A DNA stretch of 64,000 nucleotides from Planococcus glaciei (GCF_900099655.1 NZ_FNDC01000011.1:1-64000), one strand, 5' to 3'; numbered from the stretch's first letter, positions 25,569 to 36,757 are shown. Numbers and translations are program-made. The notes: generated by a model not told the origin, from the sequence alone.

Positions 25569-26660
25569 ATGATTCATAAACGCGTGTTATGGTTGGAACT
25601 GTTTTTTGATTTGATTTTTGTTGCGGCTATAGCAAAAGCTACTCATGTATTGCTGCATTTGGAAAATGGAATAATTCCAGGGGAATACTTATTCAAATTT
25701 GTTTTAATTTTCATCCCGATCTGGTGGTCATGGGTAGGCCAGACACTTTATACGAACCGCTTTGGGGAAGACCGGCTGTCCCATCGTCTATTCATGATTC
25801 TTCAGATGTTTTTTATGGTTGTACTGACAGCTAGCCTGTCCCCTGATTTTGACAATTACTATATCCCATTTCTCATCGGTTATATTGGTGTACGCATGGT
25901 AACCGCTCTTCAATATATCTATACACTCCGATCCTTGAAAGGGCCTAGCCGTGCTGTGGCTAAACACCTGGGGTTCGGCTTTCTCATCGGAATTTTCATT
26001 TCGCTTTTATCCGTCTTTTTCGATTCTTGGCTAAGGTATTTCATCTTGTATTTGGGAATTATAATCGATCTCTTTATTCCAATCTTGAACAGAAAGCATT
26101 TGGAAAAAGTGCCGGTCAATACGCCGCATCTTTTGGAACGATTCGGGTTATTGACCATCATTTTGTTTGGAGAATCAATCGTCAGCCTTGTTGCCATATT
26201 CGAAACGGAAGCATTTTTATGGAGTGAAGTGATCCTTATTTTCCTTGCATTTTTAGTAATCATCGCCATGTGGTGGCAATATTTCGACAACCTTGAAAAG
26301 AAAATCGATAAAGAGGCTGTCACTTCTGGACAAGTCATCATTTATGGGCATTTATTCACTCTAATGTCTTTAAGCTTGTTTGCTGCAGTCATTCAGATGA
26401 GCTATCTATACGAAGTAGAACCGGTTTTTTTATTGGTTTTGACGTTTAGTACTGCTTTTGTATATTTCTCAGCAACGACAGCTGTGTTCCATAAGTACCG
26501 TAGGCCAGAACATCGTTTACAAGTCTGGCATCTGCTTTTGTTTCTCGCTATTTTAATTTCTTTCCTGATTTTCAATTTGCTCGTCTCAGTTTCTGTATTA
26601 GTCCTTTTAACGGAACTGCTGATCTTTTTCATTGTTTATACAGTCTTTACGACCAAATAA
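25569..26660 (+). CDS. ltrA: low temperature requirement protein A family (LtrA)
   Basis: The 363-residue membrane protein has about 10-11 helices and the LtrA opening RVLWLELFFDLIFVAAIAKA, with WWSWVGQTLYTNRF and LLERFGLLTIILFGESIVSL later. The family was named after a Listeria cold-growth mutant, but its activity is unknown. Start MIHKRVLW lacks the usual 20-30 residue extension before the first helix. TTGGAGTGATAG precedes the ATG. Confidence 0.85.
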   Translation: MIHKRVLWLELFFDLIFVAAIAKATHVLLHLENGIIPGEYLFKFVLIFIPIWWSWVGQTLYTNRFGEDRLSHRLFMILQMFFMVVLTASLSPDFDNYYIPFLIGYIGVRMVTALQYIYTLRSLKGPSRAVAKHLGFGFLIGIFISLLSVFFDSWLRYFILYLGIIIDLFIPILNRKHLEKVPVNTPHLLERFGLLTIILFGESIVSLVAIFETEAFLWSEVILIFLAFLVIIAMWWQYFDNLEKKIDKEAVTSGQVIIYGHLFTLMSLSLFAAVIQMSYLYEVEPVFLLVLTFSTAFVYFSATTAVFHKYRRPEHRLQVWHLLLFLAILISFLIFNLLVSVSVLVLLTELLIFFIVYTVFTTK

Positions 26661-26795
26661 GAGCATTTGAATTATTGTACACACTCTATAAATTTTAGCA
26701 GAAGACAAATTTTAAACTTTTACAGGATAGTAAATAAAAATAGGATGAATCATAATGGCATCTGCACAATAATCAGTAGCCACTTGTTTATAAAG

Positions 26796-26830
26796 GAAAG
26801 GGAGAGGTTGTTCGATGCACCTCTCCTTTC
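26796..26830 (+). repeat. hairpin related to the box-hairpin-box family, copy K
   Basis: GAAAGGGAGAGGT pairs with ACCTCTCCTTTC with one bulged G, loop TGTTCGATGC, followed by TTTTTGCCC. The purine-rich 5' arm fits the family, but the flanking boxes are not clear. It could simply be the ltrA terminator. Confidence 0.45.
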
Positions 26831-27087
26831 TTTTTGCCCTTTAAAGAGTCTTATACGAACGGTTTTATTGCCACATCTGGCTAATTCTTTCTTCTTAATA
26901 GGTGCGTATTCTAAAAATTTAATATCTCCGGACAGGAACGATTGAATGAAGATGGAATACATGGCTACTTCCTAAGGCGCTCCAAATTTACTGGGTGATT
27001 GAGCAAAAGCATTATTCGGTTATTAGTAATTCAAGGAGAAATACAAAAAACTCCTTAGAGTTAATTGAGCCCAAATGAGAATTAGGA

Positions 27088-27193
27088 GTATTACATATCA
27101 AGAGGTTTTCAGCAACAATTTAAATACAGAGGGGAAAAGATGGCTGCTACAGCACATCTTTTCTCCTTTTTGTCTAGAAAAGTGTATTTTTAT
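27088..27193 (+). repeat. box-hairpin-box intergenic element, copy G
   Basis: 5' box GTATTACATATCAAGAGGTT then TTCAGCAACA; a 12-bp hairpin GGGGAAAAGATG (27131) with CATCTTTTCTCC (27155), one G-T pair, capped by an inner GCTG/CAGC stem; 3' box TTTGTCTAGAAAAGTGTATT then TTTA. Confidence 0.75.
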
Positions 27194-27243
27194 TCAAACG
27201 GCTGTTAATTAAAATTTTGCCTTTGTAAAGGGCGGATGGAAAT

Positions 27244-27441
27244 TTAGATTTGAATAATCTTGCACACTTCCGCTAATTCCTTCCCCTCGCTCAACAGGCC
27301 CAAAAACTTGTTTAATGACGTTGCTACGTACTTATCTTTCCGATTCTTCTTGGCACCAGCATTATAGCGGAGCAGAATGATGCCGAGTCCAGCGGATATA
27401 CATTCGAGTTTTACTTCTTTCGACTGCGCCAGGTAAGTCAC
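27244..27441 (-). pseudogene. possible hypothetical protein or remnant
   Basis: A 65-codon minus-strand frame (VKLECISAGLGIILLRYNAG, then KNRKDKYVATSLNKFLGLLS) has protein-like composition, but its only start is a GTG without a ribosome site. The family is not recognised. It may be a gene tail. Confidence 0.3.
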
Positions 27442-27519
27442 TTTTATAATGTCTTTAGTTTGTGATTCAGTACTTATTAAGTAATCAAGAAATTTTGTTT
27501 AAAAATTTTAAAATTTAGA

Positions 27520-27562
27520 TTGTTTTTAATGTATTGTTAAATTATAATACAAGACATAACAA
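27520..27562 (+). promoter_or_regulatory. frl promoter with putative FrlR operator
   Basis: TTGTTT (27520) and TATAAT (27543) are 17 bases apart. The -10 box lies within a 21-bp word (27542-27562) that recurs exactly at 29348-29368, before frlB, and in degenerate form at 31271 before frlR. It is a likely operator of the GntR-type regulator. Confidence 0.55.
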
Positions 27563-27639
27563 TTAGAGTTTTTGAGGAAGGGGGCTCAATTCAAATCTAA
27601 CCTAATTTCAGATTCCATAGGTTAAAAAAGATGAGAGAA

Positions 27640-29318
<1,679 letters not shown>

Positions 29319-29347
29319 AAACTATTTGTTTAATTTGTTATATTAAT

Positions 29348-29368
29348 TTATAATACAAGACATAACAA
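29348..29368. promoter_or_regulatory. second copy of the 21-bp putative FrlR operator
   Basis: This word is identical to 27542-27562 and lies 18 bases before the frlB start. It suggests an internal regulated promoter or a roadblock in the operon. Confidence 0.55.
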
Positions 29369-29386
29369 ATAAAAAATGGAAGGAAG

Positions 29387-30406
29387 ATGAAATTGCTGAA
29401 ATACGATGAAGAACTATTTTTGAAACTGGTGGAAAAAGAAGGACTAGCTTATAGAGGGAAAATCGAAGAAATTGTAGACGAGATTTGCGAAAAAGGTTAC
29501 AGCAACATTTTCCTTATTGGTGCAGGTGGAACTATCGCGATGATGTACCCTTATGAATATATTTTGAAAGCCAATTCAACAATTGAAGTGCAAGCACAAA
29601 TAGCGGCGGAATTTATGGCGATGAACAATAGACGCTTCAGCGAAGACTCTGTTTGCATTTTCACATCTGTCTCTGGAACAACGGAAGAAACAGTGGCAGC
29701 AGCTAAATTCTGCCGGGAAAAAGGAGCAACAACGATCGCCTTAGTGGCAGAACCGTATACTCCGCTTACTCATGCAGTCGACCACTGCATTACGACTGGA
29801 TCTGAAACGCATTCTTTTGATACCTTCTTCATGCTGTTACACATGGTCGTATTCCGTTTTATGCACAACAAAGGCGAATTTCCACAATACAAGAAATTCA
29901 CAGAGGAAGTTGCACTGTTGCCAAAAGCGATCTTAAGCGCGGTGAAGGCATTTGATGTGAAAGCAGAAGAGTTTGCTATTAAGCATAAAGATACGGATTA
30001 TCACATGATGGTCGGTTCCGGAAACTTATGGGGCAATACTTACTCTTACGCAATGTGCATTCTGGAAGAAATGCAATGGATCCATGCCAAGTCGATTCAC
30101 GCAGCCGAATTCTTCCACGGTACACTTGAACTGGTTCTGGAAGACACCAGTGTTATTTTGCTGAAAGGCGAAGATGAAACAAGACCGTTGATGGATCGTG
30201 TTGAAAGATTTGCTGAAAAGATTACAAAACAACTTACTGTTATTGATACGAAAGATTTTGAAATGGAAGGAATAAGTGATGAATTCAGAAGCCACTTCTC
30301 TGTCAACATCAACTGGGCATTGTTAAGCCGCATCAGTGTATATTTGGAGCGCGAAAGAAATCACCCATTGACTCTTAGAAGATATTACCGACAAATGGCA
30401 TATTAA
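29387..30406 (+). CDS. frlB: fructoselysine 6-phosphate deglycase, SIS domain (FrlB)
   Basis: The 339-residue protein has two SIS domains: NIFLIGAGGTIAMMYPYEYI and SVSGTTEETVAAAKFCREKG in the first, and MMVGSGNLWGNTYSYAMCIL with IHAAEFFHGTLELV in the second. Length and motifs match FrlB, which splits fructoselysine 6-phosphate into glucose 6-phosphate and lysine. It lies between frlA and the kinase frlD. GGAAGGAAG precedes the ATG. Confidence 0.9.
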   Translation: MKLLKYDEELFLKLVEKEGLAYRGKIEEIVDEICEKGYSNIFLIGAGGTIAMMYPYEYILKANSTIEVQAQIAAEFMAMNNRRFSEDSVCIFTSVSGTTEETVAAAKFCREKGATTIALVAEPYTPLTHAVDHCITTGSETHSFDTFFMLLHMVVFRFMHNKGEFPQYKKFTEEVALLPKAILSAVKAFDVKAEEFAIKHKDTDYHMMVGSGNLWGNTYSYAMCILEEMQWIHAKSIHAAEFFHGTLELVLEDTSVILLKGEDETRPLMDRVERFAEKITKQLTVIDTKDFEMEGISDEFRSHFSVNINWALLSRISVYLERERNHPLTLRRYYRQMAY

Positions 30407-30412
30407 CAAGCT

Positions 30413-30440
30413 GATGGGCGCTACTTTGTAGTGCCCATTC
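30413..30440 (+). terminator. intra-operon hairpin between frlB and frlD
   Basis: TGGGCGCTAC and GTAGTGCCCA pair with one mismatch around TTT. There is no strong T-run, so it may tune or stabilise the transcript. Confidence 0.5.
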
Positions 30441-30468
30441 CTTAATATCAGAGAAAGTAGGGAGAAAG

Positions 30469-31251
30469 ATGAAAATTGTGACGCTCGGGGACAATTGCAT
30501 GGATGTTTACCAAGTGAATGATCAGGCATATCCTGGAGGAAACCCAGTGAATGCGGCGGTATATTTAAAAGAGTTAGGCGCTGAAGTCGCTTATATCGGT
30601 TGGATAGGTTCTGATTCATACGGAGAATTGATGAGAGAGAAGATCCAGGGAAAAGGCGTAGATACTACTCATCTTTCAACAAAAAAAGGGAAAACGGCAG
30701 TTACGCAAGTCGAGTTACATGGAAACGACCGTTATTTCGGTGAATACGATGAAGGAGTTATGGCTAACTTCTGCTTAACAGAGGAAGAAGTGGAGTTTGT
30801 AGGAACGCACCAGCTTGTACACTCAGGGATTTGGGGACATGCTGAAGACAAGTACCCGCTGTTCAAAGAAACGGGGATTCTTACGTCCTTTGATTTTTCC
30901 GATCAACTAGGTCATGGATTGGTAAAAAGTCTTTCGCCATTTGTAGATTATTCATTTTTCTCTTATACAAAAGATGATGACTATATTCGCCAATTTTTGA
31001 AGGAAGTTAAAAATTGGGGGTCGCAAATTGCTGTGGCTACATTAGGCGAGAATGGTTCCCTTGCTTATGATGGAGAACGTTTCTATCGGAGCGAGACAGT
31101 GGAAACAAAAATAGTAGATACAATGGGAGCAGGGGATTCATTTATAGCAGGTTTTCTTTTCGGAACCTTAAAGGGACTTTCAATTGATGAATGTATGGAA
31201 TTGGGATCAAATACTGCTGCCAAAACAATCGGCTATTTCGGAGCGTGGTGA
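30469..31251 (+). CDS. frlD: fructoselysine 6-kinase, PfkB family (FrlD)
   Basis: The 260-residue protein has the FrlD N-terminus MKIVTLGDNCMDVYQVNDQA with YPGGNPVNAAVYLKELGAEV, and the PfkB C-terminal signature VDTMGAGDSFIAGFLFGTL with the catalytic Asp in GAGD. The end TIGYFGAW matches FrlD proteins closely. It phosphorylates fructoselysine at O6 before FrlB cleaves it. GGGAGAAAG precedes the ATG. Confidence 0.92.
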   Translation: MKIVTLGDNCMDVYQVNDQAYPGGNPVNAAVYLKELGAEVAYIGWIGSDSYGELMREKIQGKGVDTTHLSTKKGKTAVTQVELHGNDRYFGEYDEGVMANFCLTEEEVEFVGTHQLVHSGIWGHAEDKYPLFKETGILTSFDFSDQLGHGLVKSLSPFVDYSFFSYTKDDDYIRQFLKEVKNWGSQIAVATLGENGSLAYDGERFYRSETVETKIVDTMGAGDSFIAGFLFGTLKGLSIDECMELGSNTAAKTIGYFGAW

Positions 31252-31270
31252 CGGGGATTGGAAATCTATG

Positions 31271-31289
31271 TATAATAGAGACTAAACAA
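31271..31289. promoter_or_regulatory. degenerate FrlR operator overlapping a -10 box
   Basis: TATAATAGAGACTAAACAA resembles the operators at 27542 and 29348 and carries a TATAAT, so frlR is probably autoregulated. Confidence 0.45.
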
Positions 31290-31316
31290 TCTATTGATGG
31301 ATAAGGATGAGTTAGT

Positions 31317-32045
31317 ATGAATTTAAATCCTTCAACCCCCCAGCCGTTATACATGCAGATTAGGCAAATGTTGAAGAATGATATTCAGCAAGGAAAATAT
31401 CAGCCAGATGAACAAATTCCAACGGAAGCTGAACTATGTGATATCTATAATGTTAGCCGAATCACAATTCGAAAAGCTATTGAGGAATTGGTGAAAGAAG
31501 GAACTTTAACACGTGTTCCGCGTAGAGGTACTTTTGTTACAACTAATAAATTCCATAACGAATTATTATCTGTAAGCGGTTTCTCGGAGTTTAGCCATCA
31601 GTTAGGCATGATTCCGAACTCACGTATTTTAAGAAGCGAAGTTATACCAGCATCCGAGGAAGTTGCAGGTCATCTTTTAATTGACGTGGGAAGTCCAGTT
31701 TTAGAGCTGGAGCGACTCATGTACGTAAATGATCATCCTCTTTTTTATGATATTGCTCATTTTCCTTTAATTCGTTTTCCCGATTTAGAAAAGAAAATTG
31801 CAATGGACGAATCCACGTACAAAACCCTGTCCAAGGAGTATCAAACAGAAATTATTAGTAATGATAAAATCATCGATGTCATTGGTGCCACAACAGATTA
31901 TGCAAAATTGTTGGAATGTGATGTTGGTGCAAACTTGTTTAGGATTTTAAAAATTGCTTTTGATGCAAATGACGAACCTGTTCATCTTTCTACTTTTATG
32001 TGCGAAACAAATAAGGTGAATCTAACAATTCATCGAGCAAAGTAA
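31317..32045 (+). CDS. frlR: GntR/HutC-family regulator of the frl locus (FrlR)
   Basis: The 242-residue protein has a GntR winged helix (QPLYMQIRQMLKNDIQQGKY, with ELCDIYNVSRITIRKAIEEL) and a UTRA ligand domain (about 90-235) with RLMYVNDHPLFYDIAHFPL. It should repress the operon until fructoselysine 6-phosphate or a related compound binds. It follows frlD by 65 bases and has its own promoter-like site. Confidence 0.87.
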   Translation: MNLNPSTPQPLYMQIRQMLKNDIQQGKYQPDEQIPTEAELCDIYNVSRITIRKAIEELVKEGTLTRVPRRGTFVTTNKFHNELLSVSGFSEFSHQLGMIPNSRILRSEVIPASEEVAGHLLIDVGSPVLELERLMYVNDHPLFYDIAHFPLIRFPDLEKKIAMDESTYKTLSKEYQTEIISNDKIIDVIGATTDYAKLLECDVGANLFRILKIAFDANDEPVHLSTFMCETNKVNLTIHRAK

Positions 32046-32075
32046 AGACATTCAGAAATAATGAAGGGCAATCTT

Positions 32076-32175
32076 TAGGTGAAACTCCAGCTGCACTGTT
32101 CGGGTCAGTCGAGGAGAACCGCTTGGGTGGGAAATAGAAATCCACGAGATCGACTCCTTCGACATGAAAGACTAA
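32076..32175 (+). pseudogene. C-terminal remnant of a YciI-type protein, second copy
   Basis: One frame reads GETPAALFGSVEENRLGWEI then EIHEIDSFDMKD and a stop, matching the end of the remnant at 6964 (LGWEIEIRAIDSFDMKE). Both DNA and the adjoining hairpin are conserved. No start is present. Confidence 0.6.
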
Positions 32176-32208
32176 AGGGATTGCCTCTGCAATCCCTTTA
32201 GTCTTTCT
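32167..32208. terminator. perfect bidirectional hairpin terminator
   Basis: Arms AAAGACTAAAGGGATTGC and GCAATCCCTTTAGTCTTT form an 18-bp perfect stem around CTCT. It overlaps the stop of the YciI remnant and could terminate transcription from frlR. Confidence 0.85.
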
Positions 32209-32607
32209 CGGTATTTCAGCATCTGTTTTATTTTAGTTTAAAAAATCCTTTTCTCGTTTTAAAATCATTAGTCAAAGAAAGGGGAAGCAGAACACAGCTT
32301 CCTCAACATTGTCTTGCTGAATTTAATTAAGTCGAAGTTGAATTCATTCGTAAGTATAGTTAAAGAAATTGGTTATTACAATAACTGAATGAAGGGAGAT
32401 ATATGATTTCTGCGCTCGGCAATTGTAAGAAAAAAAGTTAAAGCATGGAATATATCTAATCTTTAAAACGATCCTTAATAGATGGACGAAAAATTAGAGT
32501 ACCTATTATTACTTATAGAAAGACAGCAGGCTTAACACAGGCCGCTTTTTATTCTGGTTATTAATTAATGTGCTACCTATAAAAATTACTGAGATAAGAA
32601 TAACTAG
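32207..32607. other. intergenic region upstream of the MarR gene
   Basis: About 400 AT-rich bases with no convincing gene. A weak hairpin (GGCTTAACACAGGCC) lies near 32530. Confidence 0.4.
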
Positions 32608-32666
32608 TTAGTCTGCTAATTAATTGTTGACAGCTAAATTTCGTGGTGATATATTTAGTGGGCTAA
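32608..32666. promoter_or_regulatory. two MarR-type operators before the marR gene
   Basis: TTAGTCTGCTAA (32608-32619) and TTAGTGGGCTAA (32655-32666) share the form TTAG-NNN-GCTAA. The same motif occurs at 33138, 33214 and 37681. Confidence 0.6.
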
Positions 32667-32692
32667 ACATTATGGCTAGTGGAGGGAAATCT

Positions 32693-33118
32693 ATGAAAGT
32701 CTCTGTAGATTGTGATATCCGTGAGTCTTTAGATAAAGTATCATCTAAAATGCGCCGGGACTATAGTGAAAGCTTAAGAGAACTTAATCTTTACGTTGGA
32801 CAGGACAATTTGCTTGCCCGTTTATGGGCAGGGGATGGAATCACGCAAATGCAATTATGCGATCATTTGAAATGCGAGCCGCCGACAGTCACCAATATGG
32901 TTAAATCGCTGGAGCAAAACGGATTTATACTCCGCAAGCGCGATGGACAAGATGGCAGGGTTATGCGGATATATCTAACTGACAGAGGAAAAGAGTTAGA
33001 AGGTCCGGTTGATTTTAAATGGAAACAGCAGCAAGAGAAATTGCTGAATGGCATTTCATCGGAAGAACGCTTAGTTCTAAGAGATTTAATGAAGCGGATG
33101 GAGAGAAATTTGTTTTAA
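32693..33118 (+). CDS. MarR-family transcriptional regulator
   Basis: The 141-residue protein carries the MarR winged helix (DGITQMQLCDHLKCEPPTVT, then NMVKSLEQNGFILRKRD) and the wing DGRVMRIYLTDRGKELE. GGAGGGAAATCT precedes the ATG at 32693; an upstream in-frame ATG at 32672 lies next to an operator and has no ribosome site. Two operator palindromes precede it and two follow it, which suggests autoregulation and control of the following genes. Confidence 0.87.
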   Translation: MKVSVDCDIRESLDKVSSKMRRDYSESLRELNLYVGQDNLLARLWAGDGITQMQLCDHLKCEPPTVTNMVKSLEQNGFILRKRDGQDGRVMRIYLTDRGKELEGPVDFKWKQQQEKLLNGISSEERLVLRDLMKRMERNLF

Positions 33119-33137
33119 GTTCTCTCTAACTATTTAC

Positions 33138-33149
33138 TTAGCAGGCTAA
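33138..33149. promoter_or_regulatory. MarR-type operator
   Basis: TTAGCAGGCTAA, within the longer near-palindrome ACTTAGC-AG-GCTAAGT, just after the marR stop. Confidence 0.6.
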
Positions 33150-33213
33150 GTATTGGTAGATGAAACTAAGTTTCTTAGGATCTTTAATTTCGAGGTTAGT
33201 ACAAATTAATTGT

Positions 33214-33225
33214 TTAGCAAGCTAA
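33214..33225. promoter_or_regulatory. MarR-type operator
   Basis: TTAGCAAGCTAA lies 46 bases before the start of the small winged-helix gene, where a repressor would block transcription. Confidence 0.6.
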
Positions 33226-33270
33226 TTAAATGGAGAGAGACATACTTTTTTTAAAGTTGGGAGGAAAATT

Positions 33271-33489
33271 ATGAAGCTCGAGGAGAGCATACTTATATGC
33301 ATAAAAGAACGTCCCGGAATAAGCGCAAAAAAGATTATTAGTTGTATAGACTCAAAAACAATCAATTTATCACCCGTGGAAGAATACAGTTCGGAAGGTT
33401 CTATCTATAAGCATTTGCGGACATTGAAAAGAAATGGAAGTGTTCATAATCGAGGGGACCGTTGGTACAGGATGAATTCCTTCAACTAG
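33271..33489 (+). CDS. small winged-helix DNA-binding protein
   Basis: The 72-residue protein is a single winged-helix-like domain (RPGISAKKIISCIDSKTINL, then EGSIYKHLRTLKRNGSVHNR, wing GDRWYRM). GGGAGGAAAATT gives a strong start. It lies behind two operators of the MarR regulon. The exact family is not recognised. Confidence 0.65.
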   Translation: MKLEESILICIKERPGISAKKIISCIDSKTINLSPVEEYSSEGSIYKHLRTLKRNGSVHNRGDRWYRMNSFN

Positions 33490-33729
33490 AATATGAACCA
33501 GCATTCTTCTCAGCCTCTGATAAACCTTTTCCCAAAAGTATTTTTCATTTAGAAAATGTACGGTTCATAAAATGAAAAATGTTGAGTGGCATAGAAATTA
33601 ATTCTAAAAACTATATTGAGCAAAAGAGTCGTTAGCAAGTTTTACTCTAGAGAAAAAAGTGAACGCGATAATTCTATGCAGGCACAAGTAAAGGATTAGA
33701 GCCTATCAAAAATAAAGGAGATTACCAAG

Positions 33730-35067
33730 ATGGCAAAACAAAAAGAAATGCAATTAGCATTACAAATGGTATCCGGCTACGGGGGCGAATTCAGCGCTTG
33801 GCGAATGCCGGGTACCGATCCAGCAGCCTATACCAATATGGACAGTTACGTGGAACGAGCGAAATTAGCGGAAAAAGGGAAGTTCCAGATGATCTTCATT
33901 GCGGATACGCCGGCGTTGCCAAATGATTTAGGAGCCCAAACTCCTATGTTTCCGATGGATCCGATGCTTGCGCTGCTGTCCGTAGCGAGGGAAACGGAAA
34001 AAATCGGCCTTGTTGCCACCCTCTCCACGACATTCAATTACCCTTACAATTTGGCGCGGCAGTTTAAAGCGCTGGATGTGATAAGCCACGGACGCGTCGG
34101 ATGGAATGCAGTGACCACATCCGATCCGTCCGCGGCATCAAATTTTGGTGCGCAGCCGTTAAGCCGCAAAGAACGCTATGCCATGGCTCATGAATCGATT
34201 CAAATCGTGCAAGCATTATGGGGGAGCTGGGAAGAAGATGCCTGGACGCTGGATACAAAAGGCGGAAAGTTTGCCGACATGGCCAAAATACAGCCGGTCA
34301 ATCTTAAAGGCCATTATTATGCATCTCGTGGTCCATTGCCGATTCCTCCTTCCGAACAAGGACAGCCAGTGATTTTCCAAGCCGGCGGTGGTTACGAAGG
34401 GCTGGACTTGGCTGGAAGATATGCGTCCGGTGTCTATGCGAACCCTTATGACATCGCTTCTGCCCATGAACATCGGCAAGCGCTTCGGGAGAGTGCAGTC
34501 CGTTTTGGGAGAAATCCGGATGACATCAAAATGTATGCCGGTTTTATGTTCTCCATCGGGGCGACGGAAGAAGAAGGGTTGGAACGGCGAAGAAAACTAA
34601 TGAGTTTTAATCCTGAGGAGATTCCAAGCCGGGTCAGTTATCTTGGAGCCATGGTGGGGTTACGGCTATCGGTACATACAGTAGATATCGACCAGCCTTT
34701 ACCGGAGGATTGGCTGGAACGTGCCTATGCTAGTCCACAGGATCCCCGTTCCCCTAGAGCTTTGGAACTGCTGAAGCAAGGGCTTTCCATTCGCGACGTT
34801 CTGGCGCATGGCGTCATCAATTACCATCCGGTTGTTGCCGGTACTGCAGTACAGGTAGCAGATTTTCTGGAAGAATGGTTTTTGGCAGGCGCGACGGATG
34901 GGTTTTCGGTTGTTCCGGATATTGCCTATGATGGTGTAGCCGATTTTGTGGAGCAGGTGGTTCCGATTTTGCAGGAACGCGGGCTTTTCCACAAAGAGTA
35001 TGAAGGAAAAACGCTACGCGAAAACATGGGCGTACCTTATCAGTACGGGAGTGCTGAGACTAAGTAA
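33730..35067 (+). CDS. LLM-class flavin-dependent monooxygenase, NtaA/SnaA/DszA family
   Basis: The 445-residue enzyme matches the NtaA/SnaA/DszA subgroup in length and motifs: IGLVATLSTTFNYPYNLARQ, LDVISHGRVGWNAVTTSD and PVIFQAGGGYEGLDLAGRYA. These enzymes use FMNH2 from a partner reductase to oxidise compounds such as nitrilotriacetate or dibenzothiophene sulfone. The substrate here is unknown. AAAGGAGATTACCAAG precedes the ATG. It is flanked by MarR operators upstream and an MFS exporter gene downstream. Confidence 0.9.
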   Translation: MAKQKEMQLALQMVSGYGGEFSAWRMPGTDPAAYTNMDSYVERAKLAEKGKFQMIFIADTPALPNDLGAQTPMFPMDPMLALLSVARETEKIGLVATLSTTFNYPYNLARQFKALDVISHGRVGWNAVTTSDPSAASNFGAQPLSRKERYAMAHESIQIVQALWGSWEEDAWTLDTKGGKFADMAKIQPVNLKGHYYASRGPLPIPPSEQGQPVIFQAGGGYEGLDLAGRYASGVYANPYDIASAHEHRQALRESAVRFGRNPDDIKMYAGFMFSIGATEEEGLERRRKLMSFNPEEIPSRVSYLGAMVGLRLSVHTVDIDQPLPEDWLERAYASPQDPRSPRALELLKQGLSIRDVLAHGVINYHPVVAGTAVQVADFLEEWFLAGATDGFSVVPDIAYDGVADFVEQVVPILQERGLFHKEYEGKTLRENMGVPYQYGSAETK

Positions 35068-35185
35068 TCTGTAGAAAAGAAGATTCTGATGAATGACACA
35101 TGTCAATTGCTTCAAACTTGAATAAACAAGGCTTTGCAAAAAAATAAACCATTATTAAGTTAATGAGGTTACTGGGAGAGAACAA

Positions 35186-36622
35186 ATGAAAAAACAATAC
35201 AATACAAAAGCGATTTTGGCATCGCTGCTCATCGTCGGGTTTGTCGGCATGTTCAGTGAGACCGCCTTAAACATCGCCATGGTGAATTTAATGGACGTGT
35301 TCCAAATTTCGGCGGCAACCGCACAGTGGCTGACGACCGGATTTTTGTTGACACTGGGAATTTTGATGCCGATCAGTGGCTTGCTGCTGCAAATGTTTAC
35401 CACGAGACAGCTGTTCATTGGTGCGCTCATTAGCTTGATTACAGGGACATTAATTGCGGCACTAGCGGTCAATTTTGAGATGCTGATGGTGGCACGGGTG
35501 CTGCAGGCAATGGGTATGGGCTTATTGCTGCCACTCATGTTTAACACCATTCTGGTCATCTACCCACCTGAAAAACGAGGAGCGGCTATGGGATTTGTTG
35601 GCCTTGTCATTATGTTCGCGCCGGCAACCGGCCCGACCATTGGCGGTTTATTGATCGAATACTTAACATGGCATTACATTTTCTGGTTCTCACTGCCATT
35701 CCTGGTTATTGGGCTCTTGATTGGGCTGAAGTATTTGGAAAATGTGACTGAAGTGACAAAACCACGGATCGATTTGTTTTCAGTCCTACTGTCTACCATC
35801 GGTTTTGGGGGAGTGGTCTTTGGCTTCAGCAAGGCCGGTGAAGGAGAGGCGGGATGGGGCAGTATGGTCGTAATCACGTCTATCCTCATTGGGCTGATTG
35901 CTTTGTTCTTCTTCGTGCTGCGTCAGAACTCGATGAAAGATCCGATGCTGGACCTGAGGGTTTTCAAATTTCCGATGTACGTCGTTGGATTGCTTCTGGT
36001 GATGATGAGTATGTTGATTATTATGTCGAGCATGATCATTCTGCCGATGTTCCTACAGACAGGTGCCGGATTGTCTGTCTTTATTGCCGGGCTCATGCTA
36101 TTGCCTGGGAGTGCGTTGAATGGATTGCTTTCCCCATTTATCGGCCGGTTATTTGATAAATATGGACCGAAATGGCTTGTCATTCCAGGACTCATTCTTG
36201 TTACAACGATGTTATGGTTTTTCACCACGCTCACTACAGCTTCATCGGTGGCATTTATCGTAGCCCTGCATATCGGGTTGATGGTTGGGATCGCGATGAT
36301 CTGGATGCCATCCCAAACGAATGGGTTGAATCAGTTGCCGCCTGAATTATATCCGCATGGTACGGCAGTCATGAATACACTCCAGCAAGTGATCGGGGCA
36401 GTCGGGACGGCGGTAGCCGTCAGTATTTTGACAGGCGGTATGGAAAATTATCTGCATCACTCTGCATCACCGACAAAACCGGCAGAAATGGCCAATGCGA
36501 TGGCTTCAGGTTTGCAAAACGTCTTTTTGTTTACTGTAATAATCGCTATTTTTGGCCTGATCATGGGATTCTTTATTCGCCGGGTAGTCGTGCGGCGGGA
36601 AATGATCAATTCGCCGCATTGA
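35186..36622 (+). CDS. DHA2-type MFS multidrug exporter (LmrB/EmrB-like)
   Basis: The 478-residue protein has about 14 hydrophobic segments and the motif-A/C pattern of DHA2 drug:H+ antiporters (QWLTTGFLLTLGILMPISGL; FAPATGPTIGGLLIEYLTWH). It should export a toxic compound, perhaps the substrate or product of the neighbouring monooxygenase. TGGGAGAGAAC precedes the ATG. A terminator follows. Confidence 0.88.
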   Translation: MKKQYNTKAILASLLIVGFVGMFSETALNIAMVNLMDVFQISAATAQWLTTGFLLTLGILMPISGLLLQMFTTRQLFIGALISLITGTLIAALAVNFEMLMVARVLQAMGMGLLLPLMFNTILVIYPPEKRGAAMGFVGLVIMFAPATGPTIGGLLIEYLTWHYIFWFSLPFLVIGLLIGLKYLENVTEVTKPRIDLFSVLLSTIGFGGVVFGFSKAGEGEAGWGSMVVITSILIGLIALFFFVLRQNSMKDPMLDLRVFKFPMYVVGLLLVMMSMLIIMSSMIILPMFLQTGAGLSVFIAGLMLLPGSALNGLLSPFIGRLFDKYGPKWLVIPGLILVTTMLWFFTTLTTASSVAFIVALHIGLMVGIAMIWMPSQTNGLNQLPPELYPHGTAVMNTLQQVIGAVGTAVAVSILTGGMENYLHHSASPTKPAEMANAMASGLQNVFLFTVIIAIFGLIMGFFIRRVVVRREMINSPH

Positions 36623-36714
36623 TCGATTAGACATATTAAGAAACTCTAGTAAAAGAAACACAGGTACAATGTGGCGTGGCAGCAGAAGTACTTAACTGAA
36701 TGGACTACCCAAAA

Positions 36715-36757
36715 AAGAAGACCCGCAGCTTAAATAATAGTTGCGGGTCTTCTTTTT
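36715..36757 (+). terminator. terminator of the MFS gene
   Basis: GAAGACCCGCA and TGCGGGTCTTC form a perfect 11-bp stem followed by TTTTTC. Confidence 0.9.

Noticed and set aside
26667..26945. 92-codon plus frame after ltrA
   Set aside because: It spans the hairpin at 26796 and has no ribosome site or protein-like pattern.
30026..30333. Antisense frames within frlB
   Set aside because: Shadow frames of a confidently identified gene.
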